From a virus, in the IMG/VR virus record IMGVR_UViG_3300035666_000119, positions 1-30,976 of that record: 30,976 nt of DNA, one strand, 5' to 3'. Positions 19,239-28,474 of this stretch are shown here, one piece after another. Every line of letters begins with the position of its first letter. Position 1 is the stretch's first letter. Below the pieces are notes generated by a model, which was not told where the DNA came from, did no database searches, and worked only from the letters and a program-made list of their open reading frames with translations. The position numbers and the translations under genes are program-made.

Positions 19239-20648
19239 ATGGCAATAACACTAATCGCAAAACCTTTTACTTTCTCACCCGCTTACAATGAGTTAAAGTA
19301 TATCTACGATTCAACTAATAAGAATCAATTAGGCTTCAAATATATCTTTCAAGTACGTCAATATAGCGGCTCACAAATAGCTGAATATAGAGTTCTGCCA
19401 TTGGTAACAACTGGATACGGTGAGCAAGATTTGTCTAAGCTACTAAGCAATAAAGTTTCCTATGACTTACCAAGTGGAGCGATGTACAATGCTGCAAACT
19501 CGTTTTACGAATACGATGTAAGAATCGGAGAGGAATATATTACGGGAGTAAACTATACCGCTTCTTTGTCAAACAACGGAGGGAATGTTAAAGTAACAGT
19601 TACACATTCTTTTGTAGTTGGTGACCAGGTGAGAATCGTTCAAGCGGATAACGGAGTAGCTAATCCACAACTTGAAGGTTTGTTTGTTGTAACTGCAATA
19701 ACGGGAACTACTGACTTTACTGTTTCGGCTTTATGGTCGGAGGTAACGGATGCAACGATTAACGGAAGCGTCTACTATGCGGACAATCGTAAGACACAAA
19801 CTTTAGCAGTTGTAACGGTATCAAGGGCGGTAGTATTTAATGCAGCATTTAGTTGGTTAGATTGGATTAGTTACAACGAATCAAACTACAATTGTAATAC
19901 TGCAACTGATTTGCTTTTAACTTCGATTCCTCAAACGGGATTCTATGCGACTCCTGAGCAAGACCTAATCGTGAACGTACCTAATCAATCGGTATCTACG
20001 GGTTTCATGTACTTTGAGAATAGTAACGGAAGCGTATTTAAAAAGGCGGTAAGTAATGCCAATGTAATTACAGCGGTGACTGTTGGAGCAAACAATGTAG
20101 GCACATTGACAACGGTGAGCGGAACGGGTGGACTAGTCGAAGCAGATACTACCTACTATGACTTTTGGTATGCGTCAAGTGTAGGTGTACAATTCTCAGT
20201 TAAGTATCGAGTAAACTTAGACAAACGTTGCAAGATTGAAGATTATGAGATTTTGTTTCTAGATAGAAAAGGCTCATTCCCTTCATTTGCTTTTCAACTT
20301 AGAAGCTATGACAAAGGTAACGTACAACGAACTCAATTCAATAGAGACGTTGCGGGTTATGTTTCATCTTCTCGATGGAATTATTTCCCTACTGACTTTG
20401 GTATGACAAACGCAAGTGTATTACTCGAAAGTACAATTGACTTAAACACGAACTATATGACTGAGGAAATGGCAGTTCTATTTGAAGAATTGGTTTCTAC
20501 TCCTTTGGCATTTTTAAAGATTGGAGAAACATATCAAGCAGTTCAAATTGTAGATACATCTTTCGAAGTTGAGAAGTCAAGAAACAAGAATCTAATCAGA
20601 AAATCACTTACAGTTAAACCATCAAATCAAAACGTAATCAATGGTTAG
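19239..20648 (+). CDS. Tail protein (distal-tail or baseplate candidate)
   Basis: The 469-aa product is beta-rich. An N-terminal part (SPAYNELKYIYDSTNKNQLG) is followed by an Ig-like insertion (about 100-180: VKVTVTHSFVVGDQVRIV, FVVTAITGTTDFTVSA) and a C-terminal domain with EILFLDRKGSFPSFAFQL and RSYDKGNVQRTQF. Such two-part proteins with a late LDRKG-like segment precede the large tip protein in Bacteroidetes siphophages. A distal-tail or baseplate role is inferred from position. It is the first gene behind late promoter C and overlaps the next by 8 nt. Confidence 0.5.
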   Translation: MAITLIAKPFTFSPAYNELKYIYDSTNKNQLGFKYIFQVRQYSGSQIAEYRVLPLVTTGYGEQDLSKLLSNKVSYDLPSGAMYNAANSFYEYDVRIGEEYITGVNYTASLSNNGGNVKVTVTHSFVVGDQVRIVQADNGVANPQLEGLFVVTAITGTTDFTVSALWSEVTDATINGSVYYADNRKTQTLAVVTVSRAVVFNAAFSWLDWISYNESNYNCNTATDLLLTSIPQTGFYATPEQDLIVNVPNQSVSTGFMYFENSNGSVFKKAVSNANVITAVTVGANNVGTLTTVSGTGGLVEADTTYYDFWYASSVGVQFSVKYRVNLDKRCKIEDYEILFLDRKGSFPSFAFQLRSYDKGNVQRTQFNRDVAGYVSSSRWNYFPTDFGMTNASVLLESTIDLNTNYMTEEMAVLFEELVSTPLAFLKIGETYQAVQIVDTSFEVEKSRNKNLIRKSLTVKPSNQNVING

Positions 20649-23355
20649 AATTCAGCTTGAAAATGGTTTCATAGATATTAAAGAGGGGAGTAATTTCCCT
20701 TTGAACTTTGCTTCGGGAGATGTGCGAGATTTGACGCAAAAGAAAGGGTCGAACTCAAAGACGTTAACTGCAATAGGTAGCAAGAACAATCACGATTTAC
20801 TAAATCATTACTACGATGTAAACATAATTGCGGGAACGTTTGACATTAACGCTTTGACTAAATGTGCGGTAATTCAAGATGGAATTCCCATAATGGAAGA
20901 TTGTTACTTGCAACTATTATCCGTTAACAAATCGCAACCAAATAGCAACTACGAACAAGAAGTTGAATATCAGTTAATGGTGAAGGATGCTACGTCTGAT
21001 TTGTTTACCAAGTTAGATAACAAGTATTTGACTGATTTAGATTTTAGTGAATTAGACCACATAATAACTGCTAGTAATGTTGTCGCTACGTTTACTAATA
21101 CGGTAACGGATGGATATAAATATTTGTTGCCTTGGTCGGGTGATAACGTTTATCCGCTTAAAGAAATGCGTCCTGCTATCTATGTAAAGCGTTATTTCGA
21201 TTCTATCTTTGCGACTAATGGATTCAGTTATACCTGGTCGACATCGGCAGCTGCTAAATTTGACCAATTGATTATTCCTTATAACGGAGATTTACCAACT
21301 TTTGATTATGACAACTTTGAGGTCATAGCAACAAAATCAGAAGTCTATAATTTTCCACAAGACCCAGGTAGTAGCGAAACATCAATTACTCCTTTAGTCA
21401 ACTTGACTGAGGTGCAAGATAACCTTTCAATATTCAATCCAACTACGGGAACATATGCTTCTCAGTTTACTGTTACATGGGGACAAGTAATAATATTTAA
21501 TTTCAATGTAAACCTAACTTTTAGCCTTGACAATACAACGGCATCAAATGCTTTTTTGTATTCAAGTTTAAATGCTTTATACACTTACTATCCCGTTATT
21601 CAATTGTACAAGAATGGGAATTTATATTTAACTTCTCCCATTGGATTTATGGGTAGTTACACAAGAAACGCTTCAGCTACTCCGTTACCTTCGGGAGTAA
21701 ACAATTTTATAAGCGGCTCTTTTAACTTTGGGATACCCGTAACGGGATTAGTTCCGACTGACGTTATTACTGCAAGAATTGGTGTAAGGGTAGATAATAT
21801 TTATTCTCCTGAATGGAAAGATGCTAATAGTGGAAGTGGTACGGATGTACAAGTTGATTTGATTCTAAATGTAAGTGAACTTACAATGAACATTCAACCT
21901 TCAACAAATATATTGGCTACGGGGTCAAGTGTTGAAATGAATAACTTTATACCTAAGAAAATAAAGCAGCGAGACTTTGTGAAAGGTATATTATCGATGT
22001 TTAACTTGTTTGTTGAGATTGATAAGACTGCGCCTAACAACTTAATACTTCAGCATAGAGACGATTACTACGATAGCGGTAACGTAGTAGATTGGACTAA
22101 AAAACTATGCAAGGATATTGACCAAGAATTAGTATTCTTACCCGACATTACTGCAAAGAAAATGATTCTCACGTACAAGGCTGACCAAGACCTACCAAAT
22201 ACTGATTACGTTGGAGCGACAAATGAGATTTACGGACAACTTGAATATATTTTCGATACTGAATATCAAAAGGGAATAGACGTAAAAGAAATGATTTTCT
22301 CACCTACTCCCGTAGGTCGAACAACATTCGATGCATACGTTCCATTTATTGCTGGGTCTGCTCCTAAAACAAACATTAGAATTTTAGTAGATGGTGGAAC
22401 TGATACTTGCGGTGCTTATAATATTTACGATTATGGCACAACGGGAGAAATAGGATTAACAACTTACCCATTGCTTGGGCATTTTGACAATCCATTGAAT
22501 CCAACTTTCGACTTGAACTTTGCGACTTGTGATTTCTACTATTACAACGGAATCAATCCAACGAACAACAATCTCTATAATAAATATTGGAGAAGAACGG
22601 TTAACCAAATCAATACGGGTAAAATGTTAATTGCTTACTTTGACTTGAATGAGAGCGACATCCAGGCAATGCGATTAAATGACAAGATTAGAATTGATAA
22701 TAGTTGGTGGAACATAAACAAAATAATCGACTATAACGCAAACATAAAAGGATTTACGAAAGTCGAATTGATTAGCATAGATTCAGAAATTGATTTTGCG
22801 CCTTTTAATTTTAAGATTCCAAAGTTACCCGTTGAATCGCAAGTTAGCCATATTACAAAATCTATTCTTCAGACTAGCGTAGATAATAATAACGTTGTAA
22901 TGTCAGGTGCTGACGTAGTTATTAAAGGTCGCAATAACGTAGTGTTAAGTAATACACGAGGAACTATAATCGGAGATGATAACGTAGTAACTGAAAGATA
23001 TGTAAACATAACTGAGGGCGTAGCGGTTGGAGAAAACTTTGCTAATACTGATTTAACTTTAACGGGAACTAGGGTTCATGACTTAGATGGTAACATCTTA
23101 GGTTTGCTTCAAGGTAATACAACTTTTGCAAATAGTCCAGGTATAATAAATCCCGTTGTTAGCGTAATTGGAGAAGATGATACCGCATTATATCTTTATG
23201 CAAATGATGGTAGTAAATTATCTTTAGATTGTGGCAATGGATTAGTAAGAATGGTATTACCTACTTATGCAAATGATGCAGCAGCAGGAACGGGAGGATT
23301 GACAATTGGAATGATATACAAAACTGCAACGGGTGAACTTAGAATTAAACTTTAA
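20641..23355 (+). CDS. Large tail-tip protein with C-terminal beta-helix-like segment
   Basis: The 904-aa protein is the largest in the window. The N-terminal 450 residues begin with a VRIQLENGFIDIKEGSNFPL strand and FASGDVRDLTQKKGSNSKTL, a start known from Bacteroidetes phage tail proteins, then contain a jelly-roll-like region. The middle (KQRDFVKGILSMFNLFVEID) resembles hub proteins. Residues about 740-800 contain short repeats (NNVVMSGADVVIKGRNNVVL, then RGTIIGDDNVV) suggesting a beta-helix, and the C end is a compact fibre-like tip. Probably the tail hub or tip with receptor or polysaccharide contact. No enzyme active site is recognised. Confidence 0.55.
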   Translation: MVRIQLENGFIDIKEGSNFPLNFASGDVRDLTQKKGSNSKTLTAIGSKNNHDLLNHYYDVNIIAGTFDINALTKCAVIQDGIPIMEDCYLQLLSVNKSQPNSNYEQEVEYQLMVKDATSDLFTKLDNKYLTDLDFSELDHIITASNVVATFTNTVTDGYKYLLPWSGDNVYPLKEMRPAIYVKRYFDSIFATNGFSYTWSTSAAAKFDQLIIPYNGDLPTFDYDNFEVIATKSEVYNFPQDPGSSETSITPLVNLTEVQDNLSIFNPTTGTYASQFTVTWGQVIIFNFNVNLTFSLDNTTASNAFLYSSLNALYTYYPVIQLYKNGNLYLTSPIGFMGSYTRNASATPLPSGVNNFISGSFNFGIPVTGLVPTDVITARIGVRVDNIYSPEWKDANSGSGTDVQVDLILNVSELTMNIQPSTNILATGSSVEMNNFIPKKIKQRDFVKGILSMFNLFVEIDKTAPNNLILQHRDDYYDSGNVVDWTKKLCKDIDQELVFLPDITAKKMILTYKADQDLPNTDYVGATNEIYGQLEYIFDTEYQKGIDVKEMIFSPTPVGRTTFDAYVPFIAGSAPKTNIRILVDGGTDTCGAYNIYDYGTTGEIGLTTYPLLGHFDNPLNPTFDLNFATCDFYYYNGINPTNNNLYNKYWRRTVNQINTGKMLIAYFDLNESDIQAMRLNDKIRIDNSWWNINKIIDYNANIKGFTKVELISIDSEIDFAPFNFKIPKLPVESQVSHITKSILQTSVDNNNVVMSGADVVIKGRNNVVLSNTRGTIIGDDNVVTERYVNITEGVAVGENFANTDLTLTGTRVHDLDGNILGLLQGNTTFANSPGIINPVVSVIGEDDTALYLYANDGSKLSLDCGNGLVRMVLPTYANDAAAGTGGLTIGMIYKTATGELRIKL

Positions 23356-23386
23356 AACACTATTCAAAAAATTACCATTATAAAGT
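23353..23386 (+). promoter_or_regulatory. Phage-type late promoter, site D
   Basis: TAAAACA at 23353-23359, 15 nt, CCATTATAA at 23375-23383, 3 nt, ATG at 23387. Again in a 31-bp gap between two large structural genes that would otherwise be expected to share one transcript. Confidence 0.7.
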
Positions 23387-25513
23387 ATGGCTTCATCACC
23401 GATTGAGATACCTATTAAATTAAATGGCTTAGCAGCTATTAAGTCAGAACTTCGTGAGTTGAAGGGTGAGTTAGCAAATGCGACTGACCCTAAACAAATG
23501 CAAGAACTCGCTATGAGAGCGGGTGAACTTAAAGACCAACTTGCAGATGCCAATGAACAAGTAGCAGTATTCGCTTCGGGAAGTAAGTTTGAACAAGTAT
23601 CGAATTCGTTTGGCTCGATGAAAGATTCTTTGATGTCATTAGACTTTGAAGAAGCAGCACAAAAGGCTAAAATGTTTCAGCAGACTTTAGGCTCAATTTC
23701 TCCCGCAACTATTGGGAATAGCATTAAAGGATTGATTTCAGTTGTTGGTAGTTTAAGTAAAGCGTTTGTTCAGTTTGGAGTAGCATTACTTGCAAATCCT
23801 ATCTTCTTATTAGTAGCTGCCATTGTTGCTATCGTTGCGGTTATCGGAGTTATAATGAATAAGCTGGGAATATTAAAGCCAGTATTAAATGCAATAGGCA
23901 AAGCGTTTGAGTTTATAGGTGCGGTTGTAGACATGGTTATTCAAGGATTCAAAGACTTGACTGATTGGTTAGGACTTACGAATAATGCAGCAGAAGACGC
24001 AGCAGATAAACAAGCAGCAGCAGCAGAAAAAACTGCAGCAGCATATGAAGAAAAAAGTAAATCGGTTGTTGGTGGCTATGATAGAGAGATTGAACTTGCT
24101 AAATTAGATGGTAAAAATACGGTTGAACTAGAAAAGCAAAAACAGTATTGGATAATCAAGACTGCGGAAGCGAGATTGAAAGCTATTAAAGAGAAAATCA
24201 TAGCGGGTAAATTAAGCGGTGATTTAGATTCTGAAGAAATTGCAGAATTACGAAAAGCCTACAACGAACAAGTTGAAGTAGTCAAAGATTCAAAGCACCA
24301 GGTTGAGGTAATCGATAAAACTGAAGCTAACCGTAAAAAAGAGGATAGAGAAAAGGAAGCTGAAGAACAAGCTAAAACAACGGAGAACAATAGAAAGAAA
24401 GCAGCGGACTCTTACAAAGCAAGAATTGAAGCAGAAAAGAAATATCAAGCTGAAAGATTAGCAGCAAGAAGACAAATAGAAGATTTAGAGGCTTCTTTAT
24501 TAGAAGAGGGTGTACAAAAAGAACTTCAAATAAACAAATTAAAATTCAAAAGATTAATTGAAGATACACAAGCGAGAGTCACAAAAACTAAAGAAGAAGA
24601 AGACGAAAAAGCAAGATTGCTAAATTTATATTATGTTGAGTATTCTAAAACACAAGATGAAATAAATCAAAAAGAACTTGCAAGAATAAATCAGTTTGAG
24701 ATAGACGCTAAAAAAATAAAGGAAGATGCGGAGACTGCTTGGTTGCAAACGGTTGAAGACATTGCGGAACAAAACTATATTAATTCATTATCAGACAAGG
24801 ACAAAGAACTTTTAGCAGTTAACGATAAGTACTTCGCCTTGCAAGAAGCTGCTAAAGGTAACGCTGAGCAAATGAAAATCATTGAAGAAGCAAAGGCAAC
24901 GGAAGTGGCTGCAATAAATGACAAAGCAGCTAAAGATGAAATCGCAAGTTTACAAGCAGTAGCAGATGCAAAAAAAGCTATTCAAAACGCAAACTTAGAT
25001 TTAGTTGTTTCAGGTGTTGGACTTCTTAAAAATGTATTTGAAAAGAATAAATCAATTCAAAAAGGTTTATTGATAGCAGAAAATGCAGCGGGTATTGCAA
25101 AGATTATAATTAACACCGCAGCAGCAAACGCAGCAGTAACTTTAAAATATGCTTTAATTCCTGGAGGACCAGCAATTGCAGCGGGTGAAATTGCAAGAAA
25201 TAAAATAGGAGCGGGAATAGGAATAGCTGCTTCAATAGCTGCGACTGCAAAAGGTTTAGCTGCTCTTGGTGGAGGTGGTGCAACGGGAGGAACTGCTCCA
25301 GGTGGAGGTGGTGGAGGTAGTTCGTCTACTTCAACGCAACAAGCTACCCCGCAAGTAAATCTATTCGGTGCAAACAATAACGCCAATACAATTAACGGAA
25401 GTCAGTCATCTAATCAAGGTGGCGAGATGATAGTAAAGGCAGTTGTTGTCGAATCAGACGTAACTTCAATGCAGAAAAAGATGAATAAAGTTCAAGAATC
25501 CGCAGTATTATGA
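23387..25513 (+). CDS. Tape measure protein
   Basis: The 708-aa protein has the tape measure layout: helical N end (LAAIKSELRELKGELANATD), a long hydrophobic stretch (about 115-158, with LLANPIFLLVAAIVAIVAVI), a long charged coiled coil (about 220-540) and an Ala-rich hydrophobic helix near 570-640. A Gly-rich linker and a short C end follow. It fixes tail length and is ejected into the host membrane; at the usual 0.15 nm per residue it predicts a tail of about 100 nm. This indicates a siphovirus, as no sheath gene is present. Overlaps the next gene by 4 nt. Confidence 0.85.
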   Translation: MASSPIEIPIKLNGLAAIKSELRELKGELANATDPKQMQELAMRAGELKDQLADANEQVAVFASGSKFEQVSNSFGSMKDSLMSLDFEEAAQKAKMFQQTLGSISPATIGNSIKGLISVVGSLSKAFVQFGVALLANPIFLLVAAIVAIVAVIGVIMNKLGILKPVLNAIGKAFEFIGAVVDMVIQGFKDLTDWLGLTNNAAEDAADKQAAAAEKTAAAYEEKSKSVVGGYDREIELAKLDGKNTVELEKQKQYWIIKTAEARLKAIKEKIIAGKLSGDLDSEEIAELRKAYNEQVEVVKDSKHQVEVIDKTEANRKKEDREKEAEEQAKTTENNRKKAADSYKARIEAEKKYQAERLAARRQIEDLEASLLEEGVQKELQINKLKFKRLIEDTQARVTKTKEEEDEKARLLNLYYVEYSKTQDEINQKELARINQFEIDAKKIKEDAETAWLQTVEDIAEQNYINSLSDKDKELLAVNDKYFALQEAAKGNAEQMKIIEEAKATEVAAINDKAAKDEIASLQAVADAKKAIQNANLDLVVSGVGLLKNVFEKNKSIQKGLLIAENAAGIAKIIINTAAANAAVTLKYALIPGGPAIAAGEIARNKIGAGIGIAASIAATAKGLAALGGGGATGGTAPGGGGGGSSSTSTQQATPQVNLFGANNNANTINGSQSSNQGGEMIVKAVVVESDVTSMQKKMNKVQESAVL

Positions 25514-26142
25514 CAAGCTACATATCACTATTATCTAAAATAGAAGCATTCTGCAATGCTCACCTACAAATCAAAAAGTATGGTGGGGAATTTCGTGAGC
25601 AGATGCCTAACTTTGCAACGAAGGACGAGAAGTACCCCGTTGTTTTTGTAACTCCAACGAGTGATACTGAAGCGTTAAATACGAATCAGTTTACAGTAGA
25701 CATCTATTGCGTAGATATTATTCAAGCGGATAGAGCGAATCTAAACAGTATTATTTCAGATTGTCAGCTTATCTTAAAAGATATGTACGTTTACTACACG
25801 AATGACAACGATGTTGAAATAGATGTAGTAGGAACTGCTAGTATGAATCCTTTAAATAACCAGGATTTAGATTACGTTGCGGGGTGGGTAATGTCAATTA
25901 CATTTGAGGTAGCAAGTTACGGAAGTTGTGCTATTCCAATGAATCCAATAAATCCAAATCCTCCGATTGTTTGTGAAGATGCGACAGTAAGAAATAGTGA
26001 TAGTACATATTCAGAAACAGTAGCTAGTGGTGGCACATTAATACTACCTGATACAACATACAATTTTATAGTAAACGGAGTTACAACAAGCGTAACAGTT
26101 CCAAGTATTAAAGACGAAACATTTAACATAGTATGGCAATAG
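25510..26142 (+). CDS. Tail protein, two-part, possible tail terminator with fibre-type C end
   Basis: The 210-aa product has an N-terminal domain (about 1-140) with helix and strand order like tail completion or terminator proteins (LLSKIEAFCNAHLQIKKYGG; FTVDIYCVDIIQADRANLNS). A Pro/Asn linker (PMNPINPNPP) is followed by a small domain with RNSDSTYSETVASGGTLILP and TYNFIVNGVT, a module seen at the ends of flavobacterial phage tail proteins. The function is inferred. Coupled to tape measure (4 nt) and fibre (10 nt). Confidence 0.45.
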   Translation: MTSYISLLSKIEAFCNAHLQIKKYGGEFREQMPNFATKDEKYPVVFVTPTSDTEALNTNQFTVDIYCVDIIQADRANLNSIISDCQLILKDMYVYYTNDNDVEIDVVGTASMNPLNNQDLDYVAGWVMSITFEVASYGSCAIPMNPINPNPPIVCEDATVRNSDSTYSETVASGGTLILPDTTYNFIVNGVTTSVTVPSIKDETFNIVWQ

Positions 26143-27593
26143 ATATTAACATAGCAACACCAACTTTACAAAAGGTAACTGATTCAGGCAACACAACGAA
26201 TAACGATGTTGCATTTACTGATAATGCTGGTATTTTATTAGAGAATACATCTCGACTTCGTGAGGGTACAATCGACTCAGGTGCGGGTGGAGGTATCGCT
26301 CAGATTTGCGCAGTTGGTTATGAATTGAAATGGGAAGCGGGTAGCCAGTATGTAATGACGGGTGATGGTCTTCAAATTAGAGAAGTAAACCACAAGTTCA
26401 ACACTATTCCAACTTCTACAAACGATAAAACGGAAGGATTTTATGTAGGCTCAAGATGGATTTTAGATAACGGAGATGTATATATATGTACCGATAGGAC
26501 TGAAAACGCTGCGGTTTGGGAGATAGTTCCTAATGCTGATTGGAACGCTACAAGCGGCTCTACTGCTATTGCAAATAAACCTAGTATTCCCGCTGCTCAA
26601 GTGAACGCTGATTGGAACGCTACAAGTGGAGTTGCTGAAATATTAAACAAGCCAACTATTCCAAGTGTAACGGGCTTTGTTCCTTATACGGGAGCAACTA
26701 ATGACCTTGATATGGGTACGCACAATGTAACTGCTGACCATATTAGTTTAAACGTATCGCCTTCGGGAGCGGGTTTTATTGTAGGCTCAACTCAATGGAA
26801 TAATACAATAGGAAGTTCTGAAACACTTTTAAAAGGCGGTAACGTAACTATTAAAAACGGTGTTGATTTAGTTGCTCGAATAGTCAACAAAGTAAGCCCA
26901 AACACAACGCTAACAAAAGCAAATTACCAAGCGGTCAGAATAAGCGGTGCGCAAGGTGGAAGATTAGCGGTTAATTTAGCACAAGCAAATAACGATAATA
27001 ACTCAGCTGACACGATTGGCTTAGTTACTGAAACAATAGCAACAAACCAAGAAGGCTTTATTATTACAGTTGGTCAATTGTTAGATGTCAATACTACGGG
27101 TTCTTTGCAAGGCGAGACTTGGGCAGATGGAGATGTGCTTTATCTAAGTCCAACAACTGCGGGTAAATTAACAAACATCAAACCTACGGGTGCAACAGGT
27201 CATATCGTAGTGATTGGATATGTTGAATACGCACACGCAACACAAGGAGCAATTTACGTTAAGATAATGAACGGTTGGGAACTTGACGAACTTCACAACG
27301 TTTCAATTACTTCGGTTGCAGGTGGTAATCAGCTTGAGTATGATGCAACTACGAGCCTTTGGAAAAATGTAAAAATACAATATACGATAGAACTTGTTGC
27401 TGCACTTACAGTTGATTTCTATGCACCTTATAGTATGGTTATAACATCCGTTAGTAACGTGTTGAATGCTCCGACTATTACTATTCAAGATGATGGAGTA
27501 GCTTATACGTTAGGAAACACAATAGCAATAGGAAGTAAGATAACAGTAACTGCATCAACTCTTTCGGTTGTTAATCTAAATATAACTAAATAA
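26133..27593 (+). CDS. Tail fibre protein
   Basis: The 486-aa product looks like a trimeric fibre. The N-terminal region starts with MAIDINIATPTLQKVTDSGN, typical of phage fibre attachment segments. Two copies of a repeat with NADWNATSG and NKPxIP follow (about 134-185), then FVPYTGATNDLDMGTHNVTA, a common fibre motif, and a beta-rich C end. NADWNATSG-NKP repeats are widespread in phage fibres. It shares one base with the DUF1566 gene (TAATG), suggesting shaft and tip are encoded in turn. Confidence 0.65.
   Translation: MAIDINIATPTLQKVTDSGNTTNNDVAFTDNAGILLENTSRLREGTIDSGAGGGIAQICAVGYELKWEAGSQYVMTGDGLQIREVNHKFNTIPTSTNDKTEGFYVGSRWILDNGDVYICTDRTENAAVWEIVPNADWNATSGSTAIANKPSIPAAQVNADWNATSGVAEILNKPTIPSVTGFVPYTGATNDLDMGTHNVTADHISLNVSPSGAGFIVGSTQWNNTIGSSETLLKGGNVTIKNGVDLVARIVNKVSPNTTLTKANYQAVRISGAQGGRLAVNLAQANNDNNSADTIGLVTETIATNQEGFIITVGQLLDVNTTGSLQGETWADGDVLYLSPTTAGKLTNIKPTGATGHIVVIGYVEYAHATQGAIYVKIMNGWELDELHNVSITSVAGGNQLEYDATTSLWKNVKIQYTIELVAALTVDFYAPYSMVITSVSNVLNAPTITIQDDGVAYTLGNTIAIGSKITVTASTLSVVNLNITK
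26535..26626 (+). repeat. Short internal repeat in the fibre gene
   Basis: A 20-bp sequence coding for ADWNATS is identical at 26535-26554 and 26607-26626, 72 bp apart. The repeat unit encodes a 24-residue fibre shaft element; it could drive gain or loss of units by recombination. Confidence 0.75.
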
Positions 27594-28210
27594 TGAGTGA
27601 TAATAGATATATTAAAGCAGTTGTAGCTTCGACTCCTTCAGCAGTTGGTGCTACTTTAATGAAAACGGGACAAACAACTTCATATCGAACGGGTGACGAT
27701 GGTGATATAGAAGCTGGTAGGGCTACTTCGTTTACTGTTTTGGCGAGTAATAATCCATTTGGAAATACTAATAGATTCACCGATGAATTAGGCGGTTCAA
27801 CTTACACGAATAATATTGTAATTGATTGGTCAACTTACAACGGTACAAATGTGCTAGGCATATCTAGGCTTTCCATAGCTACGGGTAATACTTGGAATCA
27901 GGCAGTAGATAATTCTTTAAGTTATTCAATCGGTACTTTTACTAGCGGATGGAGGTTGCCAAATATTAAGGAGATAATGAATCTTATGAACTTTGCTAAT
28001 GACCAAAATAATATATTGAATTATTCTCCTTTTAATTTGTCGTCAGTCGGTAGAGTTTATTGGAGTTCTAATACGGTGTTAAATACAACAGCATACGCAT
28101 ACATTTTGAACAATCTAGGTCTAATAAGTGTAAACACTAAAACAACGTCAGTAGCTTATACATATTTTCGAGTCCGCACATTCACAGTAACAGGAACAAC
28201 TTTAACATAA
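27593..28210 (+). CDS. DUF1566-type adhesin, probable receptor-binding tip
   Basis: The 205-aa product has the DUF1566 (Lcl C-terminal) pattern: TGQTTSYRTGDDGDIEAGRA near the start, NPFGNTNRFTDELGG, NNIVIDWSTY, TWNQAVDN, SGWRLPNIKEIMNLMNF, VYWSSNT and a final YFRVRTF. The domain is related to C-type-lectin-like formylglycine-generating folds and is common in phage and bacterial surface adhesins. Placed directly after the fibre gene, it probably forms the receptor-contacting tip. No reverse transcriptase or template repeat is seen, so diversification by a retroelement is not supported. Confidence 0.7.
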   Translation: MSDNRYIKAVVASTPSAVGATLMKTGQTTSYRTGDDGDIEAGRATSFTVLASNNPFGNTNRFTDELGGSTYTNNIVIDWSTYNGTNVLGISRLSIATGNTWNQAVDNSLSYSIGTFTSGWRLPNIKEIMNLMNFANDQNNILNYSPFNLSSVGRVYWSSNTVLNTTAYAYILNNLGLISVNTKTTSVAYTYFRVRTFTVTGTTLT

Positions 28211-28215
28211 AAAAT

Positions 28216-28449
28216 ATGACTTATACATTTCCACAGTTTAACGTAGAGATTGAAAATCCTACAATCGAGGTAAACCTTAACACAATACAAGACAAAGCAA
28301 TTGACCAACTATTAAGTGTTGATGTTTTATTGACAACTGATACCTCAAAATTTGGAGTAACTGCTGAAGATATGCCATACACCGATACTTGGGAGGATAG
28401 CAAAGTTGAAGGAATGGTTTTAAATTGGTTAAAGCAATTCGAAGTATAA
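28216..28449 (+). CDS. Small protein behind the adhesin gene (fibre chaperone candidate)
   Basis: The 77-aa acidic product (MTYTFPQFNVEIENPTIEVN, then AIDQLLSVDVLLTTDTSKFG and TWEDSKVEGMVLNWLKQFEV) belongs to a short family I recognise after fibre or adhesin genes in flavobacterial phages. By position it may assist fibre folding or attach to the tip; that is inference. Confidence 0.55.
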   Translation: MTYTFPQFNVEIENPTIEVNLNTIQDKAIDQLLSVDVLLTTDTSKFGVTAEDMPYTDTWEDSKVEGMVLNWLKQFEV

Positions 28450-28462
28450 ATAGTTTTTAGCT

Positions 28463-28470
28463 TATATTTG
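28463..28470 (+). promoter_or_regulatory. Host-type -7 box four bases before a start codon
   Basis: TATATTTG at 28463-28470 is a perfect -7 consensus, with the ATG at 28475. It occupies the same place relative to the start codon (-12 to -5) as the CCATTATAA box does elsewhere, so a leaderless transcript is predicted. No TTG -33 element at normal distance was found. Confidence 0.4.
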
Positions 28471-28474
28471 CAGC

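Noticed and set aside
23257-23553. Minus-strand open frame across the junction of the tail-tip and tape measure genes
   Set aside because: It runs through a late promoter and two well-supported genes in the other direction; Ser-rich antisense artefact.
25057-25386. Open frame of 109 codons on the minus strand inside the tape measure gene
   Set aside because: It is the antisense of an Ala/Gly-rich low-complexity stretch (runs of Pro and Ala in the product) and has no promoter or neighbour; composition explains the absence of stops.
27593-28210. Diversity-generating retroelement target in the DUF1566 gene
   Set aside because: C-type-lectin-like tips are classic targets, but there is no reverse transcriptase gene and I see no template repeat in the window.
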